A stretch of DNA of 64,000 nt from NCBI GenBank assembly GCA_030704615.1, contig CM060732.1, positions 31,727,053 through 31,791,052 on the forward strand. The letters are read 5' to 3'. This stretch comes from Takakia lepidozioides. Lineage: Eukaryota > Streptophyta > Takakiopsida > Takakiales > Takakiaceae. The translations under genes and the position numbers were made by a program. Positions within the stretch are counted from its first letter, which is position 1, and each line of letters opens with the position of its first letter. The notes under the pieces are model-generated. The model saw nothing but the letters and a program-made list of their open reading frames with translations, was not told where the DNA came from and made no database searches. This document shows positions 59,392 to 64,000 of the stretch, piece after piece.

Positions 59392-59579
59392 CGAACGATT
59401 GCCATTGTGGAATACCTCATGGGCAAGAGACAGAGCGTGATACTGCATACGAGGACTCATGCGTAAGTCGCCGAGAACAGCCGTTCTCCGCCTTTGACTG
59501 GTCCGCTTGCGCTTCCCGAACAACGATCGGATCGAAACGAAAAGCCACGATCGAGATCCGCACCCTCCTCCTCCATGGC

Positions 59580-61238
59580 CCTATGCACGGACAGCTAGGG
59601 TTGCAAGAAACCCTATGCAATCAAAGACGGGGAATTGAGCAATAAATGCTTGGAAGGAAATGTTGCGGTGACAGAAACGAAATACATGAAAATGTGGCAT
59701 GTGATTACAGTGGAGAATCAAAACAAAAACAAATGAAAAACAGGAGAAGAACGCAAAGATTTCAAGGTGGTGTGGAATTGGAAAGAAGAGCACCGACTAA
59801 AAACCTTGAAGCAGAGTTTCCCTTGCAACGCAGAGACAGACGTTCTCTAGTCAACAAAGTTGAGGGCCCGTTTCCTGACATGCACGAGGTGGCGGTGCCC
59901 CGCTATGAGATCTGCGATTTGCCGGTTCAGTTGGGCATGCCCTGCCGCCCTGTGATTAATTATCCCTCTATCACGAGAGTACTGTAGCGGCCTGGGCTTG
60001 GCACCTCGAAAAGGATCTGGTCCCAACTGCCCGGCTCTAAGAAAATTGAAGGGCAGCCCGCCCCTTCATGCGTCATAACGATAGTATAAAAAATTAATGG
60101 ACTTAAATCAACCCTCTTTCCGTGATTTTTTTTCGGAGGGCGAGTTTAAAATTATATGTCGTCATAAGGCAGAAACTAGAGATTTGGAGAGGAACAATAT
60201 CAAGAAGTGTTACAAAACCCACGACCTGTCGTCTTTCCTATAATTAGGAATTGGAAAGTATTCATATATGTATATACATAATTCATGGATCGAGGTAGAT
60301 ATTTTCCATCTAATTTTCCACCGCCAAATGTATTTAGTATCAATGTGCGTGCCATCAACAGACATCATCTTGTAAGATTTTTTAGTTGCAGAATTTGGAG
60401 TAAAATTCATGAACCTTGTTATGAGTTCAAATGTCTTTTTTGTATTACCAATAGTCACGTACGGGATGGTTTGGGATTGCACTATTTACATATTATATTA
60501 GGATAAGAGAATAACGATAGTATGGTGAATGTAGGGTTGATTAGACTAAAATGGACGTTACCAGCACAGTTTTAGATGACTGCAATTGATGGTGTCATCA
60601 ATTGAAATTGAATTAACTCATTAAAACCAGCAATTATATATGTCATTGGATTCCTAGCTTCAATATGCATCCATAGCAACTCTCCAATCATGAATCCGAT
60701 AAGAAATGACTCCGCTATGGACTTTTGAACACTGTCATTGTGGACTGTTACCACAATGAATGGAATTACAATGGACTCAAGTTCTCCTATGTGCCATAGC
60801 CCAGCTCCAAATTGTAAATCACCCAGCTATTTGTGTCACTTTGTAGGTCACTATATATCAATGTCTTACATTTAAAATTTTGACTTCTAGACTACTAGTG
60901 CATAGTGACACAAATAAGGTGAACTCTAAATAATGGTTTTCATCTCTTACTCCCTTTGTTCCGAAATAAAAAGCACTTTTGATTTCTTCATGTATTTATA
61001 TCTCTTCATATATTTGTATTTGTATTTATATTTCTTAATATATTTGTATTTCTTCTTTTATTTTATTTTTCTTTATTGTTTTTTCTTTTAAAAAAAAGAA
61101 ACATATGGGAGCGACAGCTCACAAATCAGGCCCCTTAATAGTGAGAGGTGAAAATAACCTCTTTCACAATAACCCGCGCCATGAGGCATAGGAACGGGAC
61201 ACCACCCAAGAACCGGGGAGAAGAGTATGCCACACCCA
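59580..61238. other. Upstream of ALG1 copy; no secure gene
   Basis: A plus-strand frame of 113 codons (59646-59987; MLGRKCCGDRNEIHENVACD) starts divergently from the ALG1 copy, but no motif is recognised. A minus-strand frame at 60482-60210 with MMSVDGTHID faintly recalls PIF/Harbinger transposases (DGTHI). T-rich low-complexity sequence lies at about 60990-61090, and an A-run with GGGAGCGACAGCTCACAAAT at 61090-61130. Confidence 0.3.
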
Positions 61239-61520
61239 TTAGTAGGTTGATTCGACCCCAGAATCGTCTGGGTATTTCATTCGAGCAGTTGTAACAATAT
61301 CTACTGTCTTGAATTGTTGGAGCAGTCCCGTTTTTAAGGTGCTCCATAGTAAATGTTTTCCTTTTGCAATCTGTCTTCTCTCCCATGTCTGTAACCATGT
61401 TGAAGCATTGTCGAGTAGAAAAGATCGTATGAACATTCCGTGGTCCAAATCGTTTGATATAAAGGAAATATGATAGATGTACCTCCATTCTTGCTCCACT
61501 ACCCCTTCCTTTGTGGTGTT
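61239..61520 (-). pseudogene. LTR retrotransposon gag relic
   Basis: The minus-strand frame contains LDHGMFIRSFLLDNASTWLQ, TWERRQIAKGKHLLWSTLKT and LLQQFKT. This is the helical core of Retrotrans_gag (F-L-G-A-xTWxQ ... W..LK..L..QF). The same strand carries a primer-binding site and LTR about 500 bp upstream (62024-62403). The remainder of the polyprotein is not present to the left. Confidence 0.55.
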
Positions 61521-62023
61521 TGTCTTCTAAGATTAATGTATACTGGGCAGTTGCAGGGTTGAGTGGACCAAAAACGACAGACCCCTGCTCCATGAAAGTC
61601 CATGACCAAAAAACCAAATTGAGGATACTATCCCAAAATATTATTTTAATGATAGATAATGGTATACTGAACATATTTAGTAAAGAGTCCTATCCCAAAT
61701 ATTAAATATATAATTCATTGAATATTTTAGTATATTATTTAGAAAAATTATGAAAAACTAAAAATTAGAGTTTACAAAAAAAATTCAAAATGACACCTAG
61801 ACATTGAAGATTATAGGTTTTAATACTTCTAGAAAAAAAAAATGGCACCCAAAATCCAAAAAACAAGATGAGCTATGGACTTTTCAAAAAACGTCTATTT
61901 GTTTTTAATATATTAGTCCATATATTATCTATTCAACACTTAAAAATATTAACAAAAAAAATCTCTTAAAAAAAACATCTTAATCGAATCATGGGTATTC
62001 ACTCCCAACTTCAAGAAAGACTA

Positions 62024-62036
62024 GGCTCTGATACCA
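62024..62036 (-). promoter_or_regulatory. Primer-binding site for initiator tRNA-Met
   Basis: The minus strand reads TGGTATCAGAGCC immediately inside the LTR end (GGGTGTTACA, one spacer base). This is complementary to the 3' end of plant initiator tRNA-Met and fixes the orientation of the element. Confidence 0.85.
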
Positions 62037-62037
62037 T

Positions 62038-62403
62038 TGTAACACCCAGGATCTACACAAACTAGAATAAAAGTACTTCTCAATTTTTTTCCAAAACAAC
62101 TCTATGCCTTCTAGGCTTTCATTGCATGTTTATATACCTTTCACAATATGATTATTTTAAAGGTTTGACTTGAGAGCCTCAAGTCAAAACTTCATAAAGT
62201 CAACCTTCATAGGTTTGACATATTTCCCACAATATGACTTGCTCAAACATTTGACGTACTCTCCATAATATAAATATTTTATAGGTTTGATTTGAGAGCC
62301 TCAAGTCAAACCTCCTAGGAACTTTCCTAGTTATTTTGAAAACTTCTAGGGAACTTTCATCATTCATCTAGAACCTTCTAGATTCTACCATGTCAAGTGT
62401 TCA
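62038..62403 (-). repeat. 5' LTR of a minus-strand LTR retrotransposon
   Basis: The boundary next to the primer-binding site is TGTAACACCC (plus strand). The outer boundary is a TG-type start at about 62396-62403. The LTR holds two copies of the hairpin TTTGA(C/T)TTGAG-AGC-CTCAAGTCAAA at 62164-62188 and 62286-62310. A second LTR is not in the window. Confidence 0.6.
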
Positions 62404-62734
62404 AAACTAGGTTGTTCAGCGTCTATAACTCAGTTACATTCGTTACTGGAGCACCAGATCGAGAGGTAACATTCAAACTGACGATGTAAGCATTTTGCAC
62501 ACTATATTGAGGGGCTTTAGATCGCAGGATAATCCACGGGACTAGAACAGTAATGCACAAAGCTATAAAAACGAACACGACTATCGTGCAAAAAAGAGCC
62601 AGGAGATAATAGTAAGAATCAGAGGACCGACGCCGAGGTCGGCCGTAGATAGAGAATGGGGGAAGAGGGGGGTCACAACATGGCCTGGAGTCGCAAATCC
62701 CTTGTCAACAAACTGAGGAACAAGATTGCATCCG
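62404..62734. other. Short intergenic stretch
   Basis: No feature is recognised; in-frame stops precede the coding relic that starts at 62735. Confidence 0.4.
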
Positions 62735-63741
62735 ATGTTCATGCCAGAAAACCCTTTATCTTTAGTAATTGACACCTTGAGACAAATCTTTGGTGCCTCA
62801 ATAGTTGCCTGTATAATAGCTGGAACGGGTACCTCCATGATTGTGAAGACACAAAATATTACGGGAAGCAACATTGCCAAAGATGATCAACAGTTCTATT
62901 TTGTCTTTGACAATTTCGGGTTTGAGAACACGGAGGAGGTCATGGCTTATGTGGAGAAGTTTTCAATGTTAAGGATGCGCAGCTTGATTCTGTGTGTGAG
63001 GTGTATAAGGGCAGGTGCAGACCTTTGACAAGTTCTATTGAAAAATGCGCGAGGAAAAATGTCGAAGCGTCGAAAATCCCAAAGACCTTATTCGAACATG
63101 CACGCAATCTTGTTTCTAAAGTCTGGTCTAGAAATGGATTTTATGATGACCTTCAAGGATCAAATAAATATATTTTTCATGGGTACAGAGGAATATATCA
63201 GGTGACACTCAGGCACCTCGCTTCAAAATTGATATTCTACTATAATATTATTTCGGTGACCTTTTGGTGGCCTTTCCAGACGTGAAGTCCTTAGCTATTG
63301 TCGAATCGTGCTTGGGGAGACTCCACAAGATCCATTCGGAATCCAAACTAGCTCGTCTTGAGAATTATTATTTAAAGATAGGCATGTCAGCGGAGGAGGA
63401 GCTTCAGTTAAGCATAGCTTTTCCTTCTTTGCAAGCTAAGACCAATGAGCATCTGGTGATACATGCGCTTTTACAACGTATTGGAAAATCTCACAGGCAA
63501 AACCATGGACTTGTTTAATGATCGTGCTGTTATGGGTAATTTAGCTAAGCCACTCGTGGTCGGGCTGGTAGGGCATGCCCTGGAAGGAATGGAGTTTACT
63601 AATTGTATAAGCAGTCACTCAGTGGACGATTTTGGAGGCACAATCAAGGTGGTGGGTCATGCTCCTCAAGTGGAAACACCTTACGTGCTAAGCAAATCGG
63701 ACTTTCATAAGCTGAAAAATTGGGGTGATACACGAAAGTAA
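62735..63741 (+). pseudogene. Multiply frameshifted coding relic of unknown family
   Basis: First ATG 62735 after an in-frame stop. The reading passes NPLSLVIDTLRQIFGASIVA, CIIAGTGTSMIVKTQNITGS, FYFVFDNFGFENTEEVMAYV. After one missing base near 62965 it continues FNVKDAQLDSVCEVYKGRCR, SSIEKCARKNVEASKI and FEHARNLVSKVWSRNGFYDD. After another shift near 63265 it reads AFPDVKSLAIVESCLGRLHK and KTNEHLVIHALLQRIGK, and after a third near 63480 NVLENLTGKTMDLFND to a stop at 63739-63741. The order (hydrophobic AGTG stretch, FxFxxF, C-GR-R segment, helical tail) recalls Crinkler-like or related NTPase proteins of plants and fungi, but no Walker motif was seen. The function is not assigned. Confidence 0.5.
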
Positions 63742-64000
63742 ACGTCCGCCAATGTTCCACACTGAAATTGACCACTCCTTTGGTCCGGATTTTTTTTGTG
63801 TGATGTAGGGGAAAAAAGATTGTTGGTTCTTGTTCAGGTGAAAATAGGAATTCATTTCAAGAAAGGCCAAGCTTGGGACAGTCTCAACCCCCAAAATATG
63901 TTTTTACACGGGAGAAAAGAAGTTGCAGAAGAGGAAAAGGAAGGACCACTCCTTGCGTGCACCTGTAGAAGCACACACAAAGCGTGTGTTGTATGGGGTC
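63742..64000. other. Right edge, nothing recognised
   Basis: No gene, repeat or mobile-element end could be identified up to the window edge. Confidence 0.5.

Larger units (their letters stand above)
56624..59579 (-). pseudogene. ALG1: ALG1-like chitobiosyldiphosphodolichol beta-mannosyltransferase, 5' half
   Basis: ALG1 adds the first mannose to the dolichol-linked N-glycan precursor on the ER. Minus-strand exons: first exon ending 59416 (VLGDL, SPRMQYHALSLAHE), 57949-57916 (AGLDVDVVAFAG), 57790-57738 (MELHAGLLQHPHIHLHL), 57480-57346 (LSRILYMLLLPLKLMIQF, FQIPAPDFFLVH), 57232-57084 (NPPSIPTLTVVRIACWLRQ, VIDWHNFGFTLLALSLGSSH), 56966-56877 (YERRHGKTTDGYLCVIRAMQ) and 56690-56624 (ATVVYDRSPEIFRPINFREK). 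Phases agree throughout. Faults: the ATG at 59579 is out of frame with VLGDL, the exon starting at 57232 lacks an AG acceptor (AACAA precedes it), and everything after the REKHE block is missing or stops quickly. I judge it a partial, non-functional copy. Confidence 0.85.

Noticed and set aside
61135-61674. A 179-aa minus-strand protein
   Set aside because: The frame overlaps the gag relic in another frame and shows no family pattern, while the overlapping frame 61499-61239 has the gag core.
1-64000. Organelle DNA insertions, rRNA genes
   Set aside because: No stretch recognisable as plastid, mitochondrial or ribosomal sequence was noticed on reading both strands.

Overview
The window is nuclear DNA of a land plant. 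It carries intron-rich genes with GT-AG introns, a PLS-class pentatricopeptide repeat (PPR) gene copy, a plant FUSED/TWO-IN-ONE kinase, a plant-only xyloglucan endotransglucosylase/hydrolase (XTH) and a plant LRR receptor kinase copy. PPR style and transposon mix suggest a seed-free plant (moss, lycophyte or fern grade), but the sequence alone does not settle this. All functions are assigned by recognising motifs by eye; no database search was run.

Layout. 1-1922 (-): frameshifted PPR pseudogene running off the left edge. 2984-15752 (+): complete FUSED/TIO kinase gene, about 23 exons and about 1330 aa, whose introns hold LINE 3' ends and one intact 368-bp miniature LTR retrotransposon (TRIM) with a tRNA-like sequence in each LTR. 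15753-21130: gene-poor, with nested inverted repeats. 21140-26343: composite element with a Crypton-like (DUF3504-type) tyrosine recombinase joined to a Ty3/gypsy gag-protease piece and scrambled by one inversion. 26344-31057: intergenic. 31901-33974 (+): intact four-exon XTH gene with a roughly 200-bp tandem repeat upstream. 37654-38305 (+): truncated BTB/POZ gene. 38306-42380: repeats, a tRNA-derived fragment and weak relics. 42382-46253: Ty1/copia gag relic abutting a broken hAT transposase, with an array of about ten palindromes and an hAT-like end. 47690-49209 (-): Plavaka-like transposase relic. 50362-52240: two non-LTR retrotransposon relics. 52891-56114 (-): LRR receptor kinase ectodomain without kinase. 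56624-59579 (-): 5' half of an ALG1 mannosyltransferase gene. 61239-62403 (-): LTR retrotransposon piece. 62735-63741 (+): multiply frameshifted unknown coding relic.

Only the FUSED/TIO and XTH genes look intact. They act separately: TIO in phragmoplast-guided cytokinesis, XTH in wall xyloglucan remodelling. The rest is mobile DNA in several layers and decayed gene copies. The strongest candidates for something undescribed are the TRIM with tRNA-like LTRs, the plant Crypton-like element with its hairpin and inverted ends, and the palindrome array upstream of the hAT transposase.
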